64,000 bases of DNA from Sphaerolaimus hirsutus (taxonomy: Eukaryota > Nematoda > Chromadorea > Monhysterida > Sphaerolaimidae): NCBI GenBank assembly GCA_964036195.1, contig OZ038458.1, positions 10,429,832-10,493,831 of the forward strand, in the 5' to 3' direction. Shown here in pieces: positions 11,890-25,000 of the stretch. A program made the position numbers and the translations under genes. Positions within the stretch are counted from its first letter, which is position 1, and each line of letters opens with the position of its first letter. A model generated the notes under the pieces. It did not search any database and was not told where the DNA came from. It saw only the letters and a program-made list of their open reading frames with translations.

Positions 11890-13010
11890 TTTGGGTTTTT
11901 ATAAATGCGATCACAGCACTTTGATGGCTCATGCAAAACACGGCAGACAAAAATAAAAAGCCACGGCAGGCAATAATAATCAAGTTGTCAAGTGATAAGT
12001 AATTCAATATTAAATTGGTCCATTAAACAGTACGGTATGTTTAGTTACTTGCCTAACCACACATCACGCTTTATCATTCGACAACGTGCGGCCATAGCAT
12101 AATTTCGCGGTGGCATTTTTTTCGGGGGGGGGGGTGATTATGGTCTTCGTGTTCCCATTCCGTTGTGCGTGACCCGCTTTTGTCACCATTTTTGTTGTTG
12201 AAAGTTTTGGTTTCCTATGTAAGCGCCCGGCTTCAAATTAGGGGGGTTCAATAACGGCACTTCTTAAATGGCAGCGCAGACTGTCCGATTTTTAAGTCGA
12301 TTTTGCCAAATTTTTCACAACATCTCATTTTAATCAAAAGTAAAAGCACAATTACCGCAGCCATCGCAAAAAATGCCTGTCTCTAGGCCCCTAATTCAGG
12401 GCTGTGGCATTATTTTGGGGAAAAATCGCTCATTGCGCCAACAATAGACCCCAAAATATTTGAACGGCAGAAAAATCGGCCCACTCATAACAGAATGGGA
12501 AGACTGCCACCCCCAAATTATGCTATGCTTAGCCTTCCAATACTGGAACAAAGTAAATATTTAGAATGGAATATGACATAAAGATATAAACACAATGTGC
12601 ATACAACGATGGAACAGTGACACATATATGTATGGTTTGAGTACTCAGACATTGCTTATCTGTGGTTGACTGTTATGCACGCATGGTATTTGTGTTGAAA
12701 TTTTGCTTGATATATTATGTATGCAGTCAACGGTGTTTCCATTCAGTCGAAAACACATTAGCACAAACAGAGCATTGAAAACAACACATTAAGCAAATGA
12801 TGGTATAGGAATGGTCAATGAAGAGTCTAAATATTCAGTTCAAACTACCGTAAATTAACACAAGTATTCATTCGAAAACAGACTCTTCAAATATTTAATC
12901 CCTCTATCCACCAGTTTTTTTCAACACGTATATCGTTCAGTCTTCGGTTCACCATATTATGTGTCACTGCTGCCCAATGGTATTTACTCTTATAAAAAAT
13001 TTAAAGCAAA
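11890..13010. other. Intergenic between SYAP1 and the OCRL stop codon
   Basis: No gene or clear repeat boundary recognised; AT-rich. It follows the OCRL stop at 13011 on the minus strand, so part is probably OCRL 3'UTR. Confidence 0.3.
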
Positions 13011-16000
13011 TCACACAGGACCGATACAGGCGACAAGAAACCGCGCCGCATTAGCCCCATCAGACGGTTCGTGCGAATTATTCAATCCAAACAGCATTGG
13101 AGCGAAGATAGAGCCTAAAAATGTGTTTTTTCAGGATGTCCAAAAGTCCAAAATTAATTTCAAAATTAAATGCAAAAACGAACACAAATCGGCCGCGCTG
13201 TAGCCATTCCACTGCTTGTGCGCGAGCAAGTCGCGCAGTAGCGTCGCGATGTATTGAAATGTTGCCGCGTGCACCGGTGACAACCGCGTTCGAACCATCT
13301 TCGGTGGAAGTTTGTTGGATAAAAAGGTTCAAGCGATTTGCCAAAACAGGCGACTATGCTTAATTAGCGAAGAAGTACAGTAAGTTCTTAAATAACACGC
13401 ACACTCGAAAAAAAACCCGGTGGGTCTCCATGATATGAAGGTCTCTACGACGTGTGCATAGCATTACACAGACGTGAAATCATAAAAAATACAGCATCAG
13501 CTAAAAATGGATGACATTTGAGATGTGGTCTCACATGGAGCCACCTAATGAGTAAGCAGAGCAAAAAATTATCGCAGAGCGTGTCCTTGCGAAAATTCTG
13601 ATGAAATGTAATACTCTCTCGAATAAATCCCCAACTTAAATAATTTCATCACTCACTGAAATAAATCATCACCGACAAACTCACCTCAACACAAAGTTCA
13701 CCGGCGACAACGGTGGCACTGGCGCCGGCCCTGAGAAACGCCTGCAGCATGTGCTGCGGCACTATCGGCTCGGCCAACGAGTCGAGCATTCGCAGCAACG
13801 CGTGCCCGTACGAATGGGCGCCCCGCGCGCACTCGGCTGTAATCGAAGGTTTGGCACATTGGCGCTACGCACACTAAAATGTCAACTGGTTTCCATGTCA
13901 ATTCAGATTTTAGTTGACGGGTAGTAGGGATAATTTCAAGCGCGCATGCGGCAATATCGAAAAGGAATTGTTATTGGCATGCAGGGGTTTATAAGGGGGG
14001 TTGGGGGTACGTTACCCCCAAGCTATCTACCTATCTGGGGCGATTTTTCAGAAATTTTGCCCCAATTTTCGCTGTAATCGCTAAGTTTTATATCGTTTTA
14101 TATTTAGTTTTCACCTTCAAAATCACTATTTCACGTGTGTAGGGCCCTAAAACGCAAATATTTACTTTTGCGAAAAGTCCCCCCCCCCCCCACAAACGCA
14201 TAGAATCCGTCCTAGACTCTGGATCATCCAGATAATCTCGGATGAGGGCGAAATCAGCCTGCGGCGCGGCGCACTCGAACAGATTGTGCTGGCGCAGCCC
14301 GATGCGACGCACGTGCTCGCCCAGCATCCACAGCTGCCGCGGGATCGGCTCGGGTGGCAACGGGCCCCGGTCGACTGGCCCCTGTAGATTTGCGTACTTT
14401 TGAGTGTATGGACAGTTTTGTTGGGGGGTGGGCGATCTGGGGCGAATTCCGTGAAATGAGAAGTGAAAATAAAAAGTATAAATAATAATAAGACGTAACG
14501 GATGAATGCTGACTTAAAAAGGATTGTTTCTGATGACGGTAATGATCATTTAGTGGAAAACGTGCCGACTTTTCGTATGCGTCGGAACCTTGAAATTGAA
14601 AAATGTCGTTACCCTGAAACTATTTCACTTCGCTTATCACTTCACTTTCTCATTTAACTTCTCACTGTTTTTCCAACTACGATTTTTTCAACTGAAAAGC
14701 ATAAAACAATACAATTTTTAGCCAATACAGCTCAACAAAATGGCACCGCAACAAAACTTCGCAACAACAAAAAATGCCAATCTAAACAAACAAGATCAAT
14801 CAACACCGAGTCGCCTCTATCCTTCATCTCATCATCATACAGCTGTTGAAGCGACCGACCGAAGCAACTGCCCGCGTATTTAGCTGTGACAGTCACAAAA
14901 AAGTCCCTGCCGTGACGTAAATGCAGCACGAGGAGGTCGTCAAGGCTACAGGAACCGTCCGGTTTACATTGATCACTCAGCTGGCGGACAGCGTGTGCAT
15001 CTACCATGACGGATAGATCGATCTGTGGATTCAGATTGCATTGGTTTGTAAAAAGGGCTAAAAACGATTAGATTAGAAAAGTGCCATACTTCTACCGATC
15101 AGGGACGTAGCCAGGATTTTTGAGCGGGGAGGCGGATTGTATACGGAGCTCGGCGAACGGGGGGGGGCGGCGCCCCCCCCCCTAAATTTGACCCCTGTGG
15201 TAAAGGAATGGCGCCTTGGCGCCAGCGCCATTCGTAGGCGCGACGCCATGGCGCCATTGGCGCCAAATAGTGCTGTACTTGTATGTATTTTACATACATA
15301 TACAGCGACGGGGGCGAATTTTCAGTGCTTTTTTGGTCCTAAACCACAGGTATTACTAAAATATACTGTGCGGCGCCGAAATGCGCGCTTGCGCGCAAAA
15401 TTTTTCCGGACTGGCGACAAAATCGCTTTACGGAAGCACCATTTCGGGTTAATTTTCTTGTCCGACCCGGGAAGGGGGGGGGCGGCCCCCGCCCCCCCCC
15501 TGGCTACGTCCTTGCTACCGATGTCAGCATCTATGCGAAAAATCCAGCGTAAAACAAGTTGTCTGGCAGGAGGGTGCACTGTTTCGCACATACGCCTGTT
15601 TCGCACATACGCCTGTTTCGCACAAACGCCCGTTTCGCACACGCATGAAACCTGTGTCGCACAACCGCCCGTTTCGCACAAAAATGATGCCTGTGCGAAA
15701 CAGGCCTATGTGCGGAACAGGCGTATGTGCGAAACAGGAGTATGTACGATACAGGCATTTGTGCGAAAGAGGCCTATGTGCGCGTCACCCGCGCGTGTCC
15801 GGGCACCCCAAACTCGGTTGCCATTTTCCATGACTTTTCACACTTTGCATGACATTTGACATTTTACAGGGTCAAAAGTGTTAGAAAATGCCCTGCAAAA
15901 TGGAAACTCAATTCTCCGAACAATGCGGAACTAGCATTGGGAAACTGGAATGAAGTTCGATACCCGAAAAAGTTTTGGGTTTCGTTTAGTTTAACAACGC

Positions 16001-19000
16001 TAGTGCATCCAGAACATGGAACGTGCACTAGCGTTGGTAAACTAAAGTAACCCGAAACTGTTTCGGGTACCGAAGTTCGGTTCCGGTTTCCCAACCCTAG
16101 TGTCGCATTGTTTGCAGAACAGTGGGGTAAAGTTGGGATGCCCGGTCACACGCTTGACTCACACGCACAGACGCCTGTTTCGCACAGACGCCTGTTCCGC
16201 ACATAGGCCCGTTTCGCACAGGCATCATTTTTGTGCGACACGGGCGTTTGTGCGACACGTTGCTCATGCGTGTGCGAAACGGGCGTTTGTGCGAAACAGG
16301 CTTATGTGCGAAATAGGCCTGGCCCGTCTGGCAGATTTATCGGTGAAATGTGATAAATTCACATTTGACACATACTAGTTGACATTTGGCGCCGTTGTGG
16401 AGGACTTATACCAAGTGTAATTAGTGTGCACTATGTGTACAAATTATGAAATAATTATGACAAGTGAGTAAACCTGCATTTCGCCACTGGGCAGCACGCG
16501 TCTCCTTGGATTTGCAATTTCCAGCCAGGGTTTGCAGAACTTTTCTTTCGGGTGGTTCGGGCCTCCGCGGAATAGATATTCACACGGCAAGCGACCCAAA
16601 TTGCGCACGGTCAATGTTTGAGTGATCGGTTCGAGGAATTTGACGGTGCCGAAATCAAACTGCATGGGGGATGGGATGATGGGCACATGAAAAGTGTGAC
16701 TGTGATGGAACTTACCGTAATTACTCAAATAATCCCCCAGGTGAATTATTTTTCGTCAGACGTGTTTGAGGGTGGAACTATTTGAGGGGAACTATTCGAG
16801 GGGGAATTATTCAAGGGTGGGGGTAATTATTTCGTCAAAATTTTCAAGCATGCTTCTATTAATAGATTTAATGAAATATGCTTTATTAATGATATATATT
16901 GCCAATTTTGTTTAAATTTGATCAAAAATAATAATTTGACTAAAGGGGGGGGGGTTATTGAAGGGGGAAATTATACAAGAGGGGAAATCATTCGAGTAAA
17001 TACGGTAATTGAGTATTTTACTTCGTGGCAGTCGAGCGTCAATTGTGGCAAAGATTCATTCGCCAATCTGTCGACTTCTTTCAATGCCTTCTCCAAAGTC
17101 TTCTGTCTCTTCCTTTCGTTGATCTTCCTAATCTGCGGAAGCGAACGTACTTTGAACAGTCTGCCTGGCAACAAATATACAGTATTTCTTCGAAATACCC
17201 CCAGGCGGGTTGGTTATTATTTTCAGAGTGCAAATTTTGATGGGGATATTTCGAGGGATGTATTTTTCCTCAGCTCGCCCAGACCTGGGGGTATTTCGAG
17301 GGGGTGGGTTAATCCAAGGGGGTATTTCGAGGAAATAAGGTACATCAAAACATGAACTATAGCGACGCACATCAGCCGAAAACAGCGCCCTGACAGGTTT
17401 GTGGTCGCTGAAGCGCACGGCCATGCAAGCGTCGTACGAATGCAATCTCAACGGGGGGCCGTCGGTGCCCACGGCGGGCGCGTACCACAAGACGCGGTCG
17501 CACCACGCCGGGCACCTGGCCTTCTCGCTGCTGTCCCACTCATCCGTGCCAGTGTCGTACTTGTACGTGGGCGCGAAGTCGATGCCGCCCTCGTCGAAGT
17601 CGGCGAAGGCGTGCCGCATGCGCCGCATCCTGTTCAGCTGGTCCATGGCGAGCAGTTTCTCCTTGGCCACCGTCTGGTCATCCGCTGACTGCAGCAAGTC
17701 GCGCGCGAAGTTGCTCGTCACGTCGTCCAGCCTGTAGTTCATGTCGCCGACCCAGATTACCAGATCGTGCTCGAATATGGTCACCGGCCGGCTGGCCGCC
17801 GCGAACAGCAGCTTCGAACACAGCTCTCGATAGTCCTGATTTCTCCTGGGGGCAGTCCCAGACGCTGTAAAAGGCCCTGTAAAATGTAAAATGTCATGCA
17901 AAAAGTGTCAAAAGTTATGTAAAATGACCTGCAAAATGGCAAACTGCCATTTCACAGGGAATTTTACATGACTTTTGACACTTTGCATGATATTTGACAT
18001 TTTACAGGGCACTTTACAGGGTCTGGGACTGGCACCTGGCCAATTCGCCCGTGCCGGCGGCCAAATGCGAGTTGACAAAGCACACTTTGGAGTCGTGCAG
18101 CTGCACGCTGACGGCCACGCCGCCCTTGTTGCCCATGACGTTGAGCAGGCCGGTGCCCTGGGCGGCCGCGCGCAACGTGGAGCGGCGCACTTGCGGCGCG
18201 ACGTCGCGCCGCGCGAACACTATCAGCAGCATGCCGATCAGACGCACTCTCTTCACCTGCGTCGAAAGGTGCCAGGGGTGAGGTTGTGATTTGATTGTAG
18301 TTTAGGTAAGTGGATTTGACCCGAGGGTTCCACATCTCCGGAGAAAAATATAACGTCCTAAATATTTTACGCGAGCATTCCGGGTGAGTTTATAAATTTC
18401 ATTTGGAAGCCCGCCGTATGCGTATGCAATTATTTGCCCCCACGTCGACCTCGCACAAGTACGGATAAGAAAAACACCACTTTTTAACAACACGCACACG
18501 CTCGGAGCAGGATTTTTCAAAAAAATCAATCGAACTCATTTTTTCCAAAACAAAAAAACGCTTTTTTAATCGAATCAATCGAATCCAATTTAAATCCATC
18601 GAATCCAATTTTTTTAAACATCGATGGTAGAAATTTGTGTACTTACACACTAGGTAAGTATATTTGGGGGATGGGCAGAGTTTGTACAAATCGATATTTT
18701 AATTTGAAAAAACAACAACATAAAAACACGTGCAAAAAACAGTTTGCAAAAATAAAGGTTACACAGGGATTGCTAAGGGTTACACAAGGGCGAGTATTTC
18801 GAACGGGGGTTTATTATTTCGTCAGAAAATTTTATGAAATTTATGGTAAAAGGTTATGTTTTAAATACTCAAAACCGGTAATAAATGTGTCCAAATGTGA
18901 TATATTTGGACATATTTATCAACGCATATCGCTACACAAACTATCCGTAATAACGTGAAGCTGCTATACAAACTGGCAGCAATAAATACATCATGTATTA

Positions 19001-22000
19001 TACGTCGTATAAATGATGTACATTATTCCAGACGGCGGTATTTGGAGGGGTTATTATTTAATTCATAGTGGCCATTATGAGGGGTATTTCGAGGGGGTAT
19101 TTCGAGAGGGGGGGGGGGGGGGTTTTCGAGAAAAAACGGTATGTGTATTTACACGTGCATATCGCGATTTCGACCCGCATAAACTTTGAATAGCAATGTT
19201 TTGAAAACGATTTGCACTAGAAATTGTGTCGATCTACATTTTGTGCCAATCTGAATCAATATGTTGTATTACGACACACGAGCTCGCCGGGCATTTTTAA
19301 ATTTCACATTCCATTCCACTGAAAACGGTGTATTTATAAACACCGAAACAGAAACTTTCAGCAAGTCGCCACCCAAGTATGCAGCCTGCAGGTAAATACG
19401 TGGCCAATTGCTTCCTCCAGTCGGCGGCGACAATGCATCACGCGCGGCGCAAGCATGGCACTCCCTCCTGCAGCGGCTAATGCGCGCACGCTGCAAAATG
19501 CATAATCCATGCGTCAGGTGAACGCGCCGCGCCGGCCGCATTTGCGTCCATGTGTGTGTGTACCAAAGCACGCATATTAGTTGCCATTGGATGCGGCCAG
19601 CTAGTGCCTGCCCGCGCGGCGGCACACACGCCCGAACACTGGCGCACTTAGTCACTGCTCTCGTGAACGCTCAAACGCAGCTGGTCAGAGCTCACGCGAT
19701 CGAGACATACGTAATCACTTAGCGCGGCAAACCGGGCCAGGTGTGGCATGGGCGGCGAGCAGTCGACGGCGGTGAAGGCGTTCAAGCCGCCCGGCGACTC
19801 GGACGACGAGAGCACCGGCGGCCGCGGCACGGCCAGGTGGAAGCGCAGATTGTCGGCCGTCATTGGAGGGGGTGCCGCCAGCAGCAATGAGGCGAGGATT
19901 GGCAGACCGGTGGGTTGTACAGAAGCAGCAAAGAAAAATTTTATTTCAGAGTAAACATATGTAAAAACACGCGAAAAAGTACATTGTTTCCACCTAAGAA
20001 AATGTGAAAACGTGGAACGGTGTATTTTATTTATTTTTTACCCAAGAAAATGTGAAAAAAGTCTTTTAAATGACCGCCCCCCCCCCCCCGGCTACGTTCT
20101 CTTATACACATAGAAAGTCTCTGCGCCAGGTCTCGTCGCGGGCGGGCAGCGCAGACAGCCGCCTCGCCGTGGTCGCGGCGCGCGAGCGACAGCGCGGCAG
20201 CCCCGCCAGGCCAGCCGACATGACAGACGCCGGCAGCAGTAACGTAACCTCCCGTCCAGTAAGCAGACAGTATTCCTACAGTGCGGCGGTGCCGCGCGGC
20301 CGCCGCACATCGATCGTTACAGCCGCGGTATGCGAAGAGGACGGTCACAAGGAACACCTGAAAGCGATGCTCTCACCTGACAGATACTACCCTAAGGGCG
20401 ATAATAGTCAAGGTAATATTCTACCGTATTTGGTCGAATTATCCCCCCTTGAATTGACCCCCCCCCCTCTCGAAATACCCCCAGGTCTGAGCGAGCTGGG
20501 GAAAACTAGACCCCTTCGAAATACCCCCCGTCCGGAATAATGTGCATCATATGTGCAATGTACAAGGTTTTTTGGTTCTGCAAATTTGCATCGCAGCTAC
20601 ACAGAGACTAGTTTGTGTAGATATACACTACCGTGCAGAATAGTTGAGACTTTTTGTGCTGCATGATTAATGTTGCCAGAACTTCGAAATGGTCGATATG
20701 CAAAACATTTGGATACTATAAATGGGTACCCTGGGCCTGGGGGGTTGACTACACATGCCCGGGATGACTGCCCCTCGAGTTCAAATCTGCATAAATTCCT
20801 AGTGTACAAACATATTAACTCAGTTTGTTCATGTTTCAGAATAGTTGAGACTTTTCTTGTTTTGGGCAGTAGCCACCCAGTATCTCACTTTAAAGTCTAT
20901 ATCCAATTCCTATGTTCATTTTTTAACAAAATTTTCACCATGGCAACTGCTTGCCTGCATTGCTGAGCTCTGTGTGCAGCAAAAAACATTCTAAGCATGA
21001 ACAGCATATGGCAATGCATATATGGAAATGTGGCATTTATTTATTTTTGCTGCAGTTTCGCATCCATTGCCAGCAACTCAGAAATAGGGGGTAGGCATAC
21101 TACTGAGTGGGGCTATTTGTTGTGTAAATTTGAGGTTTTGGCTTTGCTCTATTAGGGAGAAAAGTTGGCCCAACTGTGAATGAGTGATGTGCAATTATTT
21201 TGGATGGAATGAAGATGGAAGTTTGTAAGTGCTATAACTTTTGATTGGAAAGAGATATTGAAAAAACGTTGTTGTCAGATAAATTCTCTCTGTCTAAAGT
21301 ATGTTATAGACTGTTCAAGAACAAAATTTTCAAGCTGCAAACCCCAGTAAAATAAGCATAAAATATTTAGACACCATTAAAAACTTTGAAGTGCCATAAC
21401 TTTTGATTGGAAAGAGATATTGAACTCATTTTTGTTTTAAATGAATTCTCGTTGTCCAAAGTATATTCAAAAAAATTATTTTTTCATGTTCAAAAACTGG
21501 GTCAAATTGACATACGGAATTTAGACATCACTAAACCAACCACAAAAATAGAATCTGCAGGTTGTCCCGATCATTGTAAGTGGTGAATGATTTAAATCAG
21601 CACAGAAATGGTTGAGTTATTAAGCTTCAAAGACACTCATCCAGATTGCCCAATTTTCTGTATATTTATTGACCATCTTTTTATAGACCCCCCTTATCTC
21701 AGGCCTGGGGGATTATTTGAGCAAACAAAAAAATTTCGTAGTATCACCAGTATCAAACCCCAACATACTCAAATGGCATCAAAATTGGGCAAGGGACAAG
21801 AAAATGGGAAGCAAAAAGTGTGGTGGACCCCCAGCTAGGGTTCAAACGGGATACCGATCCCGGATCCCATGAAATTCCGGGATTTAGCAGTCCCGATCCC
21901 GATCCCGAAACCCCAATCCCCATCCCGAAATAAAAAAATACCAATCCCGATCCCGAAAACTTTCAAATCCCGATCCCGATCCCGAGAATCTCCCAAGTCC

Positions 22001-25000
22001 GGGATCCCGATCCCGGAAAAAATAGTGGAAATTATAAAAAGTGAAAAAATGACATTTTTGCGTGCAAAAATGTGAACGCAAACCCCCAGTGTCCATTTTA
22101 TGTCACTTTTCTGGCATCCAACAGTGTTTTGATACATTTATGAACAACTGTGAATGCCAGAACAGTGATGAAAATCTCTATCCCTAGACCCAAATCCTGA
22201 TCCCGAAAAAATTCCAATCCCGATCCCGATCCCGTGACCCCAATCCCGGCCAATCCCGATCCCGATCCCGAAATCTCAAAATACCAATCCCGATCCCGAT
22301 CCCGAAACCCCAATCCCGATCCCGATCCCGAAATCTCAAAAAGTGAATCCCGATCCCGATCCCGAAAAGTCAATCCCGTTTGAACCCTACCCCCAGCCTA
22401 CTGTGTCTCTATGTGTGAAAAGTCTCAACTATTCTGCACGGTAGTGTATAAATATAACAAGTTTTTGAAGATTTATTACCAGTTTTGGGTGGGTAAAACG
22501 CTATTCTTTACAAATTTCTGACGAAAAAATAAGAACCCCACTAATAAGCACCAACCCCCCTCAAAGTTTGCAGGCAAAATGATAAACCCCCTGGGTGTAT
22601 TTAGAGGAATTACGGTATAGTGTACTGTATGCAGGCAATGAATGCTCAGTAAAAATGTGTCCTGATCTGCAGAGAGCACACCGCCACTGTCGGACAACGA
22701 GCAGACGGGCGACGAGACGGGCCGGGTGGGCAGCGGCAAGTCGCGCACGCCGCTCAGCGGCAAGTCGGCCCTGCCGCCGCTGTGCGCGCAAACGAGCAAC
22801 GAGTCGGCGGCGAGCGCGCGCCGCCTCAGACGCAAGTTGAACATAACGCGCGGCACCCTGGTCACGCCCATCCTGCCGCAGCCCACCGCCGCCGTCGCGG
22901 CAACCAAGCCCGCGGAGCGGCCGGGCTCGGCGAAACGGCCCGGCGGCAGATGGCGCACTACGAAGTCGGGCAGTCTGGATTCCGGGCTGCACAAGGCGGT
23001 CGCCGCCGTGCAGCAGCCGGAACCGGAGCAGCGGCAAGCGCCGCGGCAAGACATCGCCGAAATCAGCCGGTCGCGTCAACACAGCGAGACCAGCTCTAAT
23101 GGATACGAGGATTATTGCGATTCGGATGGAAAACAGTCGCCGGCGGACATTGGCGGGAAGCTGGCGCCCATAAATGCGCCCGACCTGCAGCTAACGGATT
23201 TGGAGTGATTCAATTTTTGGGGAACGTTGTTTTCAAGCATACATTTAAATGTTTTTAAATGTATTTAAATGGTTAATACTGGCGCGCCAGGGAGGCTTGC
23301 GAAGTTAAAATAATTCCAGTCCACCCGAACGATTGAGTACGCTCAACAACAAAACAGCTCCACAACTCCACGCTCTACATCATGTGTTCCACCAATCGAA
23401 CTGTCATAAATGGCATCCAATCCACATGCAGCGTGCGCACCGGAATCTCATCGGCGAATATCGACTTAAGTTTGTTTGACACATGATTCTCGGCCAGGGC
23501 CGTATCCAGGGGGGGGGGGCGGGGGGGGCTGCAGCCCCCCCCCCCCCTCCCGGGGCGAGACCAAAATGTGACCGGAAAATGCGACTTTTTCAACGTCAGC
23601 GTAAAAATTTTTGCGCGCAAGCGCGCATTCTTCACCAGACATAAGGTATTATCAACGGATTTGCTCCATGTGGCCACAAATCATTATAAATACACTCAAT
23701 GTTGTGTTTTTTTGCTGTTTTGTATGTATATTTACATACATATACAGCATTCCATGGCGCTGACGCCAACGCCAATGGCGCCATGGCGTGGCGCCTACTA
23801 ATGGCGCCAGCGCCATGGCGCCATTCCGCCACTATGTAGCTAAAATTTTAGGGGGGGGCTGAGCCCCCCCCCCTCGCCGGTCTCCGTAAACAAGCAGCCC
23901 CCCCCGCTCAAAAATCCTGGATACGTCCCTGTTCTCGGCCTTCACAAACATCTACGAACGCTCGGCGGGCCGCATGCGATGCATTTTCTGAAGGACACAC
24001 TCCGTCATGACGTCATTGTTAATAATTTCAAAATTGTTCAAAAACCGTTTCAGGGAAAAAACATCAGGCGCTAGCACCCGACCCGGCTTTTCTCTTTTTG
24101 AATGATTTTTTTGTGAAAGTGCGTGAATAAGTATCCTGCTCGCGCGTTATCGACTTAGACATAAATAATTTGGGACGCATACCTTGCGGTCCACCGTGTA
24201 TAGCTGTACGTAGATTAATTATAGTGATACCTTCATGGCCAGAACAACAATAGCCAAAATTCGTAGGCAATGTAAATAATTTGTACAGTTGCGAATAATA
24301 AATCCCCGTGTGTTCAGTGTCGGGTTGTACATCATGTTGTCATGTATTTACGGTGTTGATCATTCAATCAAAATATTGGGTTAGGGATGATATATAAAGT
24401 TTTTTGAAGTTACCGTGTCTATAAACACAACATTTTTTAATAAAAAGCTACAACTCGAAACACGAAACCAACGAAAAAATGAAAATTTCTATGTGAAAGT
24501 GTGCACTTGCAGGCGAAAAATTGCAAAATACCTAGTGGATAAAGACAAAATACAAGAAAAATTTGACCGCCGTTTTTTAAAAAAACTGCTCCGACGCTTG
24601 CATTAAAACGACTTGCTTGCTTCCGACGTTTGAAAAACGCAAAAAAAAACTCCAGCTATCCCTAAACTGAACACTGCGTTACGGAAAAATTGAGTGTTGC
24701 AAACACAGGGGCCAGTTCCGCAAGTGGAGAAGGGAGATGTAAAAACGGCAAAAGCGAAGTGAAATTACTTATTATTTTTATTATTTTATTTCGCTTTTGC
24801 CATTTCACTTCGCCTTTACGCTTTTACTTCACCTTTGCCATTTTACTTCTCACTTCTCCACTTGCGGAACTGGATCAGGTCCTTGAAACTAGCGCCAGTA
24901 ATGGGAATGCTGGTTGGCTTTGTTTCTATGCAATTAATTGTCGATAAATTAATTTGATGAATGAATGAGGTTGATGATACAACTATTTAGACCACGCAAT

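Larger units (their letters stand above)
20424..22615. mobile_element. CCGTATT element, outermost of a three-level nest in the nested gene's intron 2
   Basis: Left end CCGTATTTGGTCGAATTATC, right end AGAGGAATTACGG, TA at 20422-20423 and 22616-22617. It is interrupted by the element at 20631-22441. Confidence 0.75.

Noticed and set aside
15137-15859. 240-codon plus-strand frame
   Set aside because: It spans two transposons (GGCGCC element and TTTCGCACA array); the peptide is array-derived and low-complexity.
15577-16320. CRISPR-like regularly spaced repeats
   Set aside because: Units switch orientation, spacing is irregular, there are no unique spacers, and this is a eukaryotic intron.
19648-19887. 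Minus-strand frame opposite exon 1 of the nested gene
   Set aside because: The plus-strand model has a good start context and in-phase splicing to two further exons; the minus frame has no continuation.
21835-22373. Open frames rich in RDRDRD / GSGSGLG / IPIPIPK (also at 30764-31302, 39861-40310, 40792-41437, 53819-54086, 55317-55559, 56865-57600)
   Set aside because: They are translations of GGGATC/GGGACC arrays on both strands inside TSD-bounded elements, not proteins.
23380-24000. Apparent coding piece split by a MITE (minus-strand DWMPFMTVRLVEHMM)
   Set aside because: OCRL exons 3 and 4 join in phase without it and the full family sequence is accounted for; no partner exons were found.
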